A DNA stretch of 64,000 bases from Combretum micranthum (taxonomy: Eukaryota; Streptophyta; Magnoliopsida; Myrtales; Combretaceae). Shown one piece after another: positions 36,942-49,647 of this stretch. Each line of letters starts with the position of its first letter. Positions within the stretch are counted from its first letter, which is position 1. Under the pieces are notes generated by a model that had not been told where the DNA came from, did no database searches, and saw nothing but the letters and a program-made list of their open reading frames with translations. Position numbers and translations under genes: made by a program. Location: assembly GCA_024138025.1 (NCBI GenBank), contig JAMXBD010000696.1, positions 496,001-560,000 of the forward strand. The letters run 5' to 3'.

Positions 36942-38170
36942 TGATAAGAGTCATGAGACCTTTAATCTTTATGCTTATTTAGACACATTTATTATGTAAT
37001 TTTTTTTTATTTGTTGAAGAAAATGATACTTATTTTGTAAAAAAAATTCATCTTGGTGTTTAAAGAGCTCATTTGGAAGATTTTATGATGATCCAAGAGA
37101 AATCAAGGTTAATTAATCAAGTTTAGATTAATTTTGCAAGAGGTCTTCTATCATCTTCACCTTCAGCATGGCCATGCTGAACGCTAGGGGTAAGATTACA
37201 AGCATCAGAGGTGAAAAGTTTTTAGCCTCACCTTTAACATGGCCATGCGGAAAGTCAAGGATGAAAACAACAAGTATCAAAGGCAAAATTTGAGCATTCT
37301 GATTTCATCCTCGCCCGATCCCGGCCATGCAGCGACCCATGCTAACCTGGGTTTAGGAGAAAGGTATAAATTGCACCATGTTTTCTTATTTTAGAAGTTT
37401 TAGATTATTTTTTTTAAGCCATAGGAGAGAAATTACGAAGGAAAACATGAAGAACTTGTTGGAGCATTATTCGAAGATCACGAGACATCAATTAGGATTT
37501 ATTCTTTCTATCATAATTCTTTCGATTTCTCCTATATCTATTGTTCTTATTGTAAATTCTATGGAGGAGTAGATTCTTATTAGATTGAAAGAAGTTTCAT
37601 TCAATTAGATAGATTTTTGTGAATAGAGAAATTGCTTATTTCACCTAGAGGTAGGGAAATCATGATTTTATACCACAAGAATTCAATTCTTGTTATAAGT
37701 ATCATGTTCTTTCATACAATCTTATGTGATGTTAGTGAGAGAGAGGTCCCTACTATATCATGTAGGATTAGAAATTGATTAAATCAAGAGAGTAATTGTT
37801 TTAATTGTTGAGATATTGTGTTGTAAAGCATGAATAATTCATTAATCAATCTATTATCATAAAAATTTTAAGGTTTAGGGTGGATCAAGGTGGAGAGTAT
37901 CTCTTGTGATTGAATTCATCTTTGAAAGCATTCTTAGTTAATCTCAAAGCTTACTTTTATCTTTTCTTTAGTAGCTTAATTGTAGATTTCACTTCAAAAT
38001 TTAGGTTAAATAGTAAAGAACCGGTAATACTAGTACTTGTTTTCAAAATCTCTTAGGACGACACCCTCAAATCTATACTATACTAAATAGGTATGCTTGC
38101 TTAGCTTAGATCATAGATTTCATTGAGTTTATAAATTTTAGAAATTGATACCATTGGTAAACGCGCATCT
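36942..38170 (+). mobile_element. 3' LTR of second Athila-like element (1.2 kb)
   Basis: It begins TGATAAGAG right after the polypurine tract and ends ACGCGCATC. Its right two thirds align with the 5' LTR at 28550-29510. CATGGCCATGC-like motifs occur twice in its left part (around 37170 and 37240). Confidence 0.78.
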
Positions 38171-38406
38171 AACCTAAAGTTGATAAATTATAACCACCGA
38201 GTAGAGTAATGCTTGAGAGATTTGGAATTGTGGGCCAATATCCTCTAGTGATAAGGGAGCAGTTGAGAAAGGCGGTCATCTCATTCTCAAGTGATAGTAT
38301 CTCAATCACTTACTGAAATGCAATACCTCAGTGGCCATTCTTAAATCAAAACTTAGTCTAGAGTGTAGGCTGACCTGGCAATTTCCCATACTCATGATAT
38401 ACTAGG
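38171..38406. other. Spacer between two retroelements
   Basis: About 235 bp without recognisable coding content. Its last bases, CTAGG at 38402-38406, form one side of a likely TSD of the next element. Confidence 0.5.
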
Positions 38407-39263
38407 TGATACACCTAGGTTCTTAATCACTAGTGTATCTATGGGTCAATTAACAATCAACCCGAAGAAAGTCCCAAAACTTAACACAAGTATTAAGATT
38501 TCTTGAAAAAGAATAGAACCGGATATGATCGACATTATTCAAGGATATTAGGCACTAGGAATAATCGAACTACACTCTCGCTAATTTGATATGAATCACA
38601 AATTAACTAAAGTGGTTTGTTTGCCACAATCAAAAGATTGAGAAGAATACAATGATTTCAGAGAAATATCTCAAGAAAAAGAAAATTAACTCCAATGCAA
38701 TAATCTCTTTAATGTTTGCAAATAATTCCTATTTATACTCCTAACCTGATATCTAAAATAGGAAAGTAGCTAAAATAGGAAAGTTATCTAAAATAGGAAA
38801 GCTATCTAAAAGATAGAATAGGAAAGTTACAAATAAATCAAAATATTAAAAAATCTATTGTAAGATTCACGTGTAATGTACTTGAAAAGATTCACTAACA
38901 ATGTGTTGTAAAGCACATTGTAAAGCACGGACATGAGTAGTAATATTTATTGAACATTTTTATTTAAACCATGGATTATAACTATCTCTAAATAAAATGT
39001 ATTGTGAGTACAATCATAAGAGTCATTCAAGGTGGGATTGGCTTTGTTATTTCAATTGTGGCTTCACTATTCAAGTCAGTTTGAACCGTAGGGAAGATCG
39101 CAGGCACTTCTAGGGCACGATTTTCATCATTTGCTAAATTTCCTTCATACCTTGCACAAAGTGATATACATTCATCTATGTTATGAATTCCATAGCTCAA
39201 CTAAGTTTTGCAATCTTCTAACTTTAGCTCTTGTTATTGGACCCTTGGTTTGATTCCCATCAT
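38407..39263 (-). mobile_element. 3' LTR of minus-strand Ty3/gypsy element (857 bp)
   Basis: On the minus strand it begins TGATGGGAATCAAACC and ends AGGTGTATCA. It aligns with 47872-50176 on both sides of that copy's insertion. Its first codons encode KGPITRAKVRRLQNLVELW, the end of a pol polyprotein that runs into the LTR, as in many plant gypsy elements. The flank CTAGG compares with CTAAG after 50176, a decayed TSD. Confidence 0.82.
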
Positions 39264-40050
39264 CTTCTCGAGACCGTTGAAGGTTCGTCCTTGAATTTGA
39301 TGGCTCTTCAACAAAATCCTCATCCTCTAGAATATGTGGAGATAAATCTAAAACATTGAATGTAGCTAAGACCCCATAATCTCCTAGGAGTTTAATTCAA
39401 TAAGCATTGTTGTTAATCTTCTCAATGCTTGTAAAAGGTACATTTACTCGGGATAATAATTTATGAGACTTCTTGTATGGAAACCTATGCTTACTAAGAT
39501 GTATCAAAACCAGATATCCAACATTAAAGGATTTAGGCTTCCAATGCTTATTACCTTGTTGTCTCTATTTCTCTTGAGTCTTCTTAAGATACTCAGAAGT
39601 CTTCTCATGTCGTTTTTGAATCTCCTTAGAGTGATCAACTCCACTAAGACTTTCCTCCTTTACTGTAGGTTTAGTTATCAAATCCATAGGTAAGGTAGGA
39701 TCCAAACCATATACAAACTTCGAAAGGAAATTTACCAGTTGAATTGTATGTATATTTATTATATGCAAATTCAACAATAGGAAGACATAAATCATACTAT
39801 GAAAGATCTTTGCCAACTATAACTCTAATTAATGCTCCTAGAGTACGATTAATAACTTATGTCTATCCATCGGTCTATGAATGACTAGCAGTGCTATACA
39901 TCAACTTAGCTCCTAGCTTTCTCCACAATGTCTTCCAAAAAAAACTCAAGAACTTCACATCTCTATATGAGACAATACTATACGGCTCGCCATGTAACTT
40001 TACTATTTCTTGTAAAAACAAATTAGCAGTATATAAAGCATCATCTTTCT
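39264..40050 (-). pseudogene. Integrase C-terminal half and pol tail of the minus-strand gypsy element
   Basis: Read across frames on the minus strand: [65 protein letters not shown] and a final INNNAY...GVLATFNVLDLSP block. These match the integrase core and C-terminal region of plant Ty3/gypsy elements. There are many stops and frameshifts. The 5' half of the integrase lies beyond 43789, separated by an inserted solo LTR. Confidence 0.8.
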
Positions 40051-40055
40051 TATGG

Positions 40056-43000
40056 TGAAATACCTTAAACCCTCATCGAGTTAATTTGGAAATGGTTTAA
40101 TTGAATAATATAATAGATAGTTAATTTTGAATATAGTTAGATAGTTTAAATAAATAATATGAGTAGACAATAAAAAAAGAAAGAAAGAAAGAAAGAAATA
40201 GATGTTTTGATATAATTAAATAGTAAATAGGTTAAATTGAGATTTGAGTTTTTAAATATTCTTTTCAAAATATCTATTTCTTCTTCTTTTGATTTTATAA
40301 ATCAAATTATCCAACTTTTACTCAATCTTATATTTTAGATAAACTCTTTTTACTTCAAATTTGAATTCCTAAATTTCCAAATAAATATTTTAAACGTTTA
40401 GTAAATTCTTAAACCCTTAAACTTTGATTAACTTTCATTTTGTAAAATCTTTATAATTTTTTAAATTAGATACTTGTTTAAAAATATCAGTTTTAAATCT
40501 AAACCCAAGTTAAATATTAGATTTTTATAAATTAAATTCTTGAATTGTGTTTTCATATCAAATTATAAATTTCTAATATATGTGTTCTCAGACTATTCAA
40601 TAATTATTTTCGATACTCAAGATATTATCAAAAAGGTTTAAATTTAATACCCCTTGCTCTAAAATATCTTTATTTCCTTTTCCTTTATCTTATCCTTCCC
40701 CTTTTCTCTTTTCATTTTTCTGACATCTTCTTTTTCATTTCCCATTTCTTTCCTTTTCTTCTTCCTTTTTCTTATTTTCTGTTTTTTCCTTAAATTTAAC
40801 CATCAAATCTCAATTATAATAAGAATCATAAAGGAAATCAAAGTTAAAAGATGAAATAAGATAAGGAAATCAAGCTAGAACATGAAAAAGAAGAGGATGA
40901 AGTCTAGAAAAGAGAAGTCAATTTCATGTTCTTGCTTTAAAGCTAAGTATATTTGTTTTATGTTGTTTTTATTCTTGTTTTTGTTTATATATGATGAATT
41001 GGTGTTAGATTGAAGTAGAAATTGTGATGAAGTTGATGAATATGTTGGTTTAACATTTGATATGGGATGGGTGTGTGAAGAAAATGATGAATAGTAATGT
41101 GGGGTTTGATGAGGTTGTCGGATGTGTTTTGATGATGAGAAATGAGATTTGAAGTATTGGAAGTTGTGTTTATATATTGTAATATATAGTGATGTTTGTA
41201 TAAAGCTTAGAGTGTTATAGGATGTGTGAAATATGTGTAAAAATGGAGTTTGAAGCAAAGGAAGTTCGAAAAACTCTAGACCCTGTCAAACGACTTGTAT
41301 GGAGGGGTGTTTCAATTTCTGTGTAAAGATTTTGAGTTGAAACAACCCTTGAAACTCCTCATATGGGAGGTGTATAGAGCAAACGGCCTTAGAAACGGCC
41401 CGTATGGAGGGGTGTTTTACTTTTAGATCATTTTTGAGTAAGACCTCTAGGTTGAAACGACCATTCATATAGCCTCATTTGAATTTCCCCTGTAGCGATG
41501 ATGTTTCGTATTTTGCTCATAACCTTTTCATCCGACATTGGATTGAGGTGATTCAAATTGTGTTGGAAAGCTTAAAAAAGGATCTATAACTTTGATGTTT
41601 TAAGTTTTTGAAAATTAAAAAAGTATCAAGGTCTAAATTTTAATTATTTCTAGTTTTTAATTTTTCCAAACAAAGTTGAAGACTTGTCTTACTAGTTAAG
41701 TGTGTGTAGCTAAATATAAATTGAATCTTTTAGAGATAAGATGAAATAGATAAATGATAGTTAATGTGCATGAGTTTATTAAATTTATAAGTTTAATAAA
41801 TAATTTGATTAAATATAGAGTTAGATATAAAACAAACCTTATTAATAATCTAAGTTCAACTTGGCTTAATGAAATTGGATGAACTAAATTAGATTACATT
41901 GATTAAGATCAATCAACTTGGCTAAGATTATGTTAATATATACTTAAGTTAGTATGAATCTTAAATATAAAATAAATTTAGTCAATCAATCTTAATTCAA
42001 CTTGACTAAATGGACTTTGATAAGTTAAAATGAGTTAGATTGACTAAGTTTAATCAAAATGACTTAGTAATTGGATTTAATGATTAACTCTAATCAATTT
42101 GGCTGAGATTAAGTTAAAATGAGTTTAATAGCTAATAATTGGATTAGAATGATATATTAGGATAACCTTAGTATAACATAGGGAATATGTTGTTTCAAAT
42201 GTCTATTTGCTTAGGAAATGAGTGTTTTTGAATATGAATGCTTTGTTGATTGCTTTTGTAACAAAATATTATAATAAAAGTGAAAGGAGATACTTTTATA
42301 GATAAAGGAGAACCGTCTGTATTTTGACGGGGCGATCTTCGCAGCCATAGCGGGGTTTCAAATCAGTGTTTCATCAAATATGGTAATGAAATGAGTTTGA
42401 TGTAAATAGATAATTAGACTAGTTTCTTATATGAGTTTAATTCTTGGATCTACAGATATAGATACGTGATTTATTTTTGAAATGGAATTTGGCCTATCTT
42501 CTATTTCTGTTGAGATTCTAAATTAATAAAGTATGCAGTAACTTATGTGGTGATTGTTAGGATAGACATCCTAAAAATAAATTAAAACTTAAACTCGGTT
42601 TAATAATTCATGAGTGTTGCTTATGCTTGTGCCATTGAATCTAATCCGGGGAGCGGCAACCTTATCCTAGTGGACACGGTAGTTTAGATGCTTAGGTCAC
42701 TTATCATGATGCAATAACCTTTCTTAGTGGCTCGGCTAGTAATTAATAGGGAATATCGTATCGTTGTAACATTTGCTTATTCTTAAAATGATATACTATG
42801 ATTTAGTTCATGTTTATGGAGACGATTGAACTAGATGATATTATTGATTAAGTTAAGTAAAGTTGATAATGGCTATAAACCTTAAATAAGATTAACTTTC
42901 TTTGTCGGTTATATCAGAGATATAAGTATTCGGGCTGCTTATATCAATCCCCTAAGTAGTTGTGGTTACTCAGGATCCTTAGATTCCTGCCCTGGGGTAG

Positions 43001-43784
43001 TCACCTACAGGGGCTAATGGCGTGCTCTCCCATTGCTGTGGTGGTGGGCCAGGGATGGTAAATCGTTTTCTTAGATTATTCCGAAGTGTGCGTGCTCCAG
43101 TGTTGATTTATTTATTTATTTTAAATTAAAGATAATAACTTGTTGTTTGTTGCATTGTATTGCATTTAGTTAAGCTCATGTGACATTTCGTGTGTGCTTT
43201 ATTACTCTGTATTGAGTTTGTCTCATTATTGTTGTTATTATTCTTTTTCTAGATATTTTGATGATGATGAGATGTTGATGTTGATGATGGGATGATGATG
43301 ATGGTGTTTTGTTCTTGATGATGATTAATGGCAATGTTTGTCTTGGGTTTGGGGCATTGTCAGATGGGTGGAGTGGGTTAGAATCGTGGATTTGTTTTGT
43401 ATTTGTTTTTATTTTATTTTAAGAGCTAGATTTATATTTTAAGTTGTAATATTCTTTTAAGGTGCTTGATGAAGCCTATGCTTTGTAAAAGAAGCCTTTA
43501 AAGTTTTGTATACCATCATAAAAGAGTATATGAGATACATGATGGTATATTTTGTTTTATGGATGTGAGTCTACTAATGAGTAGATAAATAAAATTTTCG
43601 TAAAGTTTAATAATGTGAATTATAAATCCAATGGTTTTTAGAATTTAATTTAATAATTTCATAATTTAAAAGCGAGTAGCAAATGTTTACAATAAACATA
43701 TTACTCTAGAAAGCTTGAGCATGTAGTATATAAAGTATTATACGTGGCAGTAATGTCTTAAATAATTTTTTTTAGCGTGTTACA
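40056..43784 (+). mobile_element. Large solo LTR (3.7 kb) splitting an integrase gene, perfect 5-bp TSD
   Basis: It starts TGAAATACC, ends GCGTGTTACA and is flanked by TATGG at 40051-40055 and 43785-43789. Removing it and one TSD brings the integrase pieces MSHFLPYH and [12 protein letters not shown] next to each other, which proves the insertion. The long LTR ending GTGTTACA and the GATGATGATG-rich stretch near 43260-43320 suggest a Tekay/Del-type chromovirus LTR. A two-copy repeat occurs at 41290-41470. There are no internal genes. The plus orientation is inferred from the TTACA end. Confidence 0.85.
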
Positions 43785-43789
43785 TATGG

Positions 43790-44010
43790 TAAGGCAAAAA
43801 ATGTGACATCTTGTTGAAACGATCAACAACAACCATAATTGCATCCTTCCCTCTCTGTTTCTTAGGCAACCCCAAGACAAAATCCATGCTAATATCAACC
43901 CATGGTTATAGGCAGTGGTAATGACATATACTTGCCCATGACTCCTTCTTTCTCTTTTCCCTTTTACATGTAGCACATCTTTCAATAACTTTATGGACAT
44001 CCTTCATTAT
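43790..44010 (-). pseudogene. Integrase N-terminal half of the minus-strand gypsy element
   Basis: The minus strand encodes KVIERCATCKREK, part of the HHCC zinc-binding domain, then [20 protein letters not shown] with the first catalytic Asp (SMDFVLGLP) and [19 protein letters not shown]. At least one frameshift and one stop are present. Confidence 0.82.
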
Positions 44011-44599
44011 GCCCTTCCAATAAAAATGCTTCTTCAACATTTCCATTGTCTCTCTTAGGATGAAGGCACAGGAAGTGCTTGTACTATCACAATTGGTAAT
44101 TTAGTGCCTAATGTTTGATTTTTGATACAAAAGTACCCATTCTTTCAAAATTAAGGTATTTTAGGTACTTAAAGTACCAATTTTAAGTGTACAGAGGCAC
44201 TAAAATGCTTGGATTTTGAAAGTACGGGCATTTTTTTGCCCAAAATCAAACATTGGGTACAAATTACCAAAATCTAAAAGTACAAGCATTGCTTATGTCT
44301 TTATCCCATGTTTCTTTCTCCCAAATGTCTAGATAATACACCTACATGTGCTTCACATACTAACAATCCCCTAACAGATCTACTAGGAATACAACATTTT
44401 TCTCCTCCATACAAAATTCCATCTATTACACAATATCCATAAACTCTTTTATCAACATCGTGTCACTATAGGAATAAAGAAAGCATCACCAACATATTGT
44501 TCTTTCAATAGCTCAAATCTTAACATCTTAGCTTGAAGTGAGGTAATAAGAACATACCATCGAGACAATGCATTTGCAAAGACATTAGTACTCCCCTTC

Positions 44600-45800
44600 T
44601 TATACTTAATGACATACATAAAACTCTCTAGTAATTAAACCTACTTAGCTTGTCTCTTAGAAAGTCTTTACTGTCCTTTAAAAGTGCTTCAAAGCTTCAT
44701 GGTCAGTATAGATTATAAATTATTTTAGTAGCAAATAATGCTGCCATATTGTAGAGCTTAGGTCAAAGAATAGAATTCCTAGCCAGAAATAGAATAATTC
44801 AATGTAGCTCCACTCAATTTCTCATTGAAATAAGCATTGAGACGTCTTTCTTGCATCAAAACAGCTCATGTTCCAATCCTTAATGTATCACACTCTAACT
44901 CAAAAGTCGTTTCAACATTAGGTTGTTTAATACATGAACATTAGTTATCTTAGCTTTGACCTCATCAAAACTCCTCTACGCTTTATCATTCCACACAAAG
45001 TAATGTTTTTCTTCAAAAGCTCAAAAAGAAGACTTAAAATAATGCTGAAATTCTTAACAAACCATCGATAGAATGCAAGTCCATGAAAACTATGGAATCA
45101 GCATACTTAGGTATTGATTATTCGATAATGGCTTTAATCTTTCCATCATCTACCTAAATCCTTCTTTCAAAAACTATAAAACCCAAGAATATCATCTCTG
45201 GCTTATAGAAATAACACTTCTTCAAGTTACCATATAATTTCTCAGTCTTAATACTTCAAATATAGCTCGCAAATGATTCACATGACTATCCAAATCTTTG
45301 ATATATAATAAGATATTATCAAAATACACTACCATAAAATTTCCAAGAATTCTCTTGAACATGATTCATAAGTTGGATTACAATGCTTGATGCATTTGTG
45401 AAGCTAAAAGGCATCATCAACCATTCATATAACCTACGCTTTGTCTTAAAAGCAATCTCCCATTCATCTCCTGCTCTTATTCTGATCTAATGGTAACCAC
45501 TCCTAAGATCAACTTCAGAAAATATCTATGCACCATTCAACTCATTAAGCATATCATCGAGTCGTGATATATAATAATGGTACTTTATAGTAATCTTGTT
45601 AATGGCTCTACTATCAATACACATCCTCTATAAACCATCTTTCTTAGGCACTAATTGAGCTGGGGCTGCACATGGACTAATGCTTTCCCTAACATTGCCC
45701 CTTTCTAACAACTCATTAACCTGTCTTTTCAATTCCTTTACTTCGTCAGGATTTATCCGATAGGCTGAACGATTAGGCAACATAGCCCTTAGTTGAAGGT
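44600..45800 (-). pseudogene. Reverse transcriptase and RNase H of the minus-strand gypsy element
   Basis: The minus strand reads [20 protein letters not shown], then SEVDLRSGYHQIRI, MPFSFTNA and the catalytic block VYFDNILLYIKDLDSHVNHL (about 45280-45326), followed by a frameshifted RNase H region with YNLYDHEALKHF. The Y-x-D-D motif is YFDN here, so a metal-binding Asp is lost in addition to the stops. Family: plant Ty3/gypsy. Confidence 0.85.
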
Positions 45801-46009
45801 CAATAGCATGCTATATTCCTCTAACAAGTGGCAACCCCTTAGGTAACTCTTTAGGAAACATATCCGTAAACCTCTAACAAACGTTGTATTGCAATAGGCA
45901 AAGAAGCTTGCTCTATTGTCTTCAATACTATTCTAACATGCAATACGCAGATTGACTTCTTAGCCTGTATGGCTTGATGGATATCTTCCCGTGATATAAA
46001 CATATATTT

Positions 46010-46270
46010 CCTCTTAACTACTTTGCTCACCTATAATTGAGCCTTTCTAACCTCGACTGGTGACGTAGGATTTAAACATATATTTCTTCTTACCAACCTT
46101 ATGGAATGCATAAGTGCTTTTGTACCCATCATGCAAAACCTTACAATCAAATTACATGGTCTACCTAACAAAATATGAGAAGCACACATAGGTAACACAT
46201 CACATACAACTTCATCCATGTACTTGTCACCTATATTAAAAGTTACTTTCACTTGTTTATTCACTTGTAA
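46010..46270 (-). pseudogene. Protease region of the minus-strand gypsy element
   Basis: An open piece contains VKVTFNIGDKYMDEVVCDVLPMCASHILLGRP, the conserved segment downstream of the protease active site in plant gypsy elements (D-V-PM-ACHILLGRPW). The active-site region further upstream (about 46280-46400) is frameshifted. Confidence 0.75.
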
Positions 46271-46499
46271 GTTACCTTGCTCATCGAGCCAATGTAACTT
46301 GAGTAGTAGTTAGATTCAACTTATCAACTAGAGCAGTAGCAACAACATCAGTGCAAATCCTTCAATCAATGATAAGTGCACACAAATTTCCTTTCACTTT
46401 ACAAGCCATATGAAATAAATTTTCTCTTTTTTCCTCTTCAGAAGATTGAGAACATCAAGAGCACATCTCAACACATTAATGCTCATAGACTAATCTTTT

Positions 46500-47700
46500 C
46501 CTTGCTCCTCATTAACCTCAAAATCTACTCTCTATAGTAAATATCTAGTGCTGCAACAATACTATCTGGTTCTTTAGAATCATCTTTTATCCTTACTAAC
46601 AACTTCATCACCGATACTCATCATAGCTCTCTAGTAGGGCATTGAAAAGCAATATGTTTTGTTCTTAAACACTTAAAACATTTAATATCACATATTCTAT
46701 CACCAGATCTACCTGCTTTACAAGAACTTGCATTCACATTACCAATACTTTTACCCTTATCATGATTATTTCTATACTTACCACAAAATTGCTAGGTTCC
46801 TTTTTATCACCAGATTATTAAAAGTGCTTTTATCAGACTTCCTGTTACCCGAAAGATAAGATTTCTTATATGCATACCTGTTACATGTTAACTTGTAAGG
46901 ATAATTTGATCTCTATCACTCCACTTTAAGAGCTAATTGAGTATTTACTCAAAGATATCATATCTTTGAAGTTCCACCACATAAACAATCTCATACTTCA
47001 ACCCTGTTACAAAACTTGCAACTATTTGCCCAAGTGGCTCAGTAGCACCACTTTTGGTCATCAACAATTCAAACTCTTATGCGTACTGTCCACACTCTTT
47101 CCTCTTTATCTAAGAGACTATAGGTGCATGAAGATCTCATGCTTGTAATATGCATGCACAAATCTTTTTCTCAAGACTTGTTTCATCTCTTGCCAAGTGT
47201 GAATCTTCTCCTGGTTATCCTGTCTCCTGTATTCACCAAATTCTTCCACCATAATGCAGCATACCCTGTGAACTCAACAGCACCTAATTGAACTTGCATA
47301 TGTTCCTCCATATCATAACATGTAAATAATCCTTCCTCCTTATCCTCCTAGTCGAAATAATCATTTGCTAAACCATTTGCACTAAAGGAAGGTGTTTGCA
47401 ATTTACATGCTCCAGACCTTGGGTGGTCTAAATTTCCTTCCATAAGCATCTTCGTAATCAAGATTACTATCTAACATCTTCTCGCCTACTATAATTAAGT
47501 GGTAGGGGTGGTGCTTTTGCTAGTAGGATTTTGTAACAACTGTTGCATTGCCTAAGCTAGTGTATTGCTGTGTTATTCAAAGATTGTAACTTTGGCTTGT
47601 ACTCCATTCATTTTCAACTTGAAGACTAATATTACTTACACCATTGCCTGGAACTCTACCGTTTCCATAAACTCCACTATTAACCTCCTCACTAAAATTG
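46500..47700 (-). pseudogene. gag: gag with zinc knuckle, minus-strand gypsy element
   Basis: CFKCLRTKHIAFQC at 46639-46680 is a perfect CCHC knuckle (C-x2-C-x4-H-x4-C). Upstream on the minus strand, around 47050-47260, lies TWQEMKQVLRKRFVHAYY, the capsid segment typical of these elements. Stops and frameshifts interrupt it. Confidence 0.75.
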
Positions 47701-47852
47701 CCATGTACACTTTCGTTTGACATCCTAATATACACAAATAGTAATCAAACGACATATCCATGGATTGATATTAAGCCCTAATATCTAATAACAAACACAA
47801 ATCCCAATCACGTACGAATACAATAACGACAAAGACTACTAATTGTAAGCGT

Positions 47853-47864
47853 GCTCTGATACCA
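47853..47864 (-). other. Primer-binding site for initiator tRNA-Met
   Basis: On the minus strand TGGTATCAGAGC is an exact match to the plant retroelement site complementary to the 3' end of initiator tRNA-Met. It lies 7 bases from the LTR end. Confidence 0.85.
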
Positions 47865-48162
47865 ACAGATATGATATGCCTAAGAACTTAATTACTAGTG
47901 TATATATGGGTTATCAACCTAAAGAAAATCCTGCAAGTATTAGGATTTTCTTGAAAAAGAATATAATAGGATATGATCATCATTATTCAAGGAATATTAC
48001 ACACTAGGTTTAAACCGAACTAAACTCTTGCTAATTTGATATGGCTCATAAATTGACTAAAGTGGTTTGTTCACCACAATCATAAGATTGACAAGAACAC
48101 AATAATTTCTAAAGAAAGATCTCAATAAAAAGAAAAAGTTAACTTCAATGCAATAATCTCGA

Positions 48163-49647
48163 GGAATTTATCATTTACATTACCTGAACTTTTTCATTTG
48201 TAATAGAATTATACCTAAATAATTTTCTTATAGAGAAAGTACTTGAACTTTTTCAAAATTTCACATAAAGTACCTAACCTTTTGAAGTTTCACTTAAAGT
48301 ACATATGGACGAAAATCGTCCATTTTCCAACTCCTCATTGATGTGGGAAGTAGACTTGACTAAAATATTGTTTTTTTCTTATCTACATTGGCTTTTTGGG
48401 TTTTTTTTTTTTTTTTTCCTTTTCTCTCTTCCCCCTCCTCCTCTCCTCCTCTCCTTCTTCAAATAAAAAAAAAAAAAAAATACAGAACATACTTTTTTAA
48501 CTTTCCATTCTGTCTCTCTTCTTCTTCTCCTCTCCTCCTCCGCCCTCAAATAAAATTGAAAAAAAAAATTCAAAACATCTTTAAAACACTAAAAGTTTTT
48601 TTTAACTTTCCCTCCTTTCTCTCTCTACTTTCTTCTTCTTCTTCTACTCTTCCTCTTTCGCTTTCTTTTTCAAATAAAAAAAATTGCAAAACTATTTTTA
48701 AAAAGTTATTTTTCGTTTAAATTTTTTTTCTTTCTCTCTTCTTCTTCTTCAAATAAAAAAAAATCGCAAAGCATATTAAATTTTTTTTTTTAACTTTCCC
48801 TATGCTCTCTCTCTAGAAACTCCATAATTGTGAAGTTTTCTCTCTCTATTTTTCTTAAAGATTTTGTTGATGCTAAAGTTGAAAGCTTTCTTGTATTTTT
48901 ATTAAATTTTTCTTATGAGTATTTAAAACCTGCGATTGTATCTTTTGGGTATTTCAAACTTGTCAAATTCTACCCTTCCTACAAGAGCTTTGTATTTGCT
49001 CACCACCACCTTCTCTTTCTTTAAGTTTTCTCTTCTTTTTCCTCTTTCTCTCTCTTCTCAAACCTTCTTAGTCATGGTTTCTTCTTCTTTTGATGACTTT
49101 GTGAAAGAAGGAGTGGGAGCCTTAAAGAAAAAGAATCATAAGAGAAAGAGACAGAGAGTGGGTTAATTTTGGCCATTAATGGCCATTACCGAAGTTTTAA
49201 GATTGAAATCGGTTATATCAAAAAAATGCAATCTTGATTTTAAGAAGAATGTGAAACGTCGGATTTCAACTTCTATAACTTAATTTTTATATATTATACA
49301 AACTAAAAATGAATTTAGTGTTGATTCCATATTTTTGAAGCTGCAACTGAGCTCCCATGGAAAATTGGAGCATTGGGGAAGAAGAGAAGAAATGAGTGGG
49401 CCTTATATGCCATTTTAGAAAGTAAAAGGAAAAAAAAATAAAAAATGAATTTAATGTGCTCAAAAAATAATATTTTAATTAATTTTATTATAAGAAAGTA
49501 AAAAAAATAAATGCCACATGGACAAAAAAATTTAATTACTTTTACCTGCGTCAATGAGAAGACGAGAAAAAAAAATGATTTCCATCAAAAGGTACTTTTT
49601 GTGAAATTTTGAAAAGTTTGGGTAATTTCTTTGCAAGAAATTTTTTA
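48163..49647. mobile_element. TIR element (about 1.45 kb) inserted in the 5' LTR
   Basis: The ends are inverted repeats of about 70 bp. The left holds CCTAAATAATTTTCTTATAG and TTCAAAATTTCACATAAAGT. The reverse complement of the right holds CCTAAAAAATTTCTTGCAAA and TTCAAAATTTCACAAAAAGT. The left end also has an extra partial copy of the TACCTGAACTTTTTC motif. There is no transposase. Probably a non-autonomous Mutator-like element; the exact TSD is not resolved. Confidence 0.65.
48395..48830. repeat. Degenerate CT/AAATAAA tandem repeats within the TIR element
   Basis: About four units of 75-115 bp each run from TTCAAATAAAAAAA through AACTTTCCCTC-like sequence into a CT-rich tract (CTCTCTTCTTCTTC). 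Open frames on both strands here are low-complexity artefacts. Confidence 0.75.

Noticed and set aside
48379..48720. Open frames in the CT-rich repeats
   Set aside because: Low-complexity Phe/Ser or Lys/Arg strings from tandem repeats, not genes.
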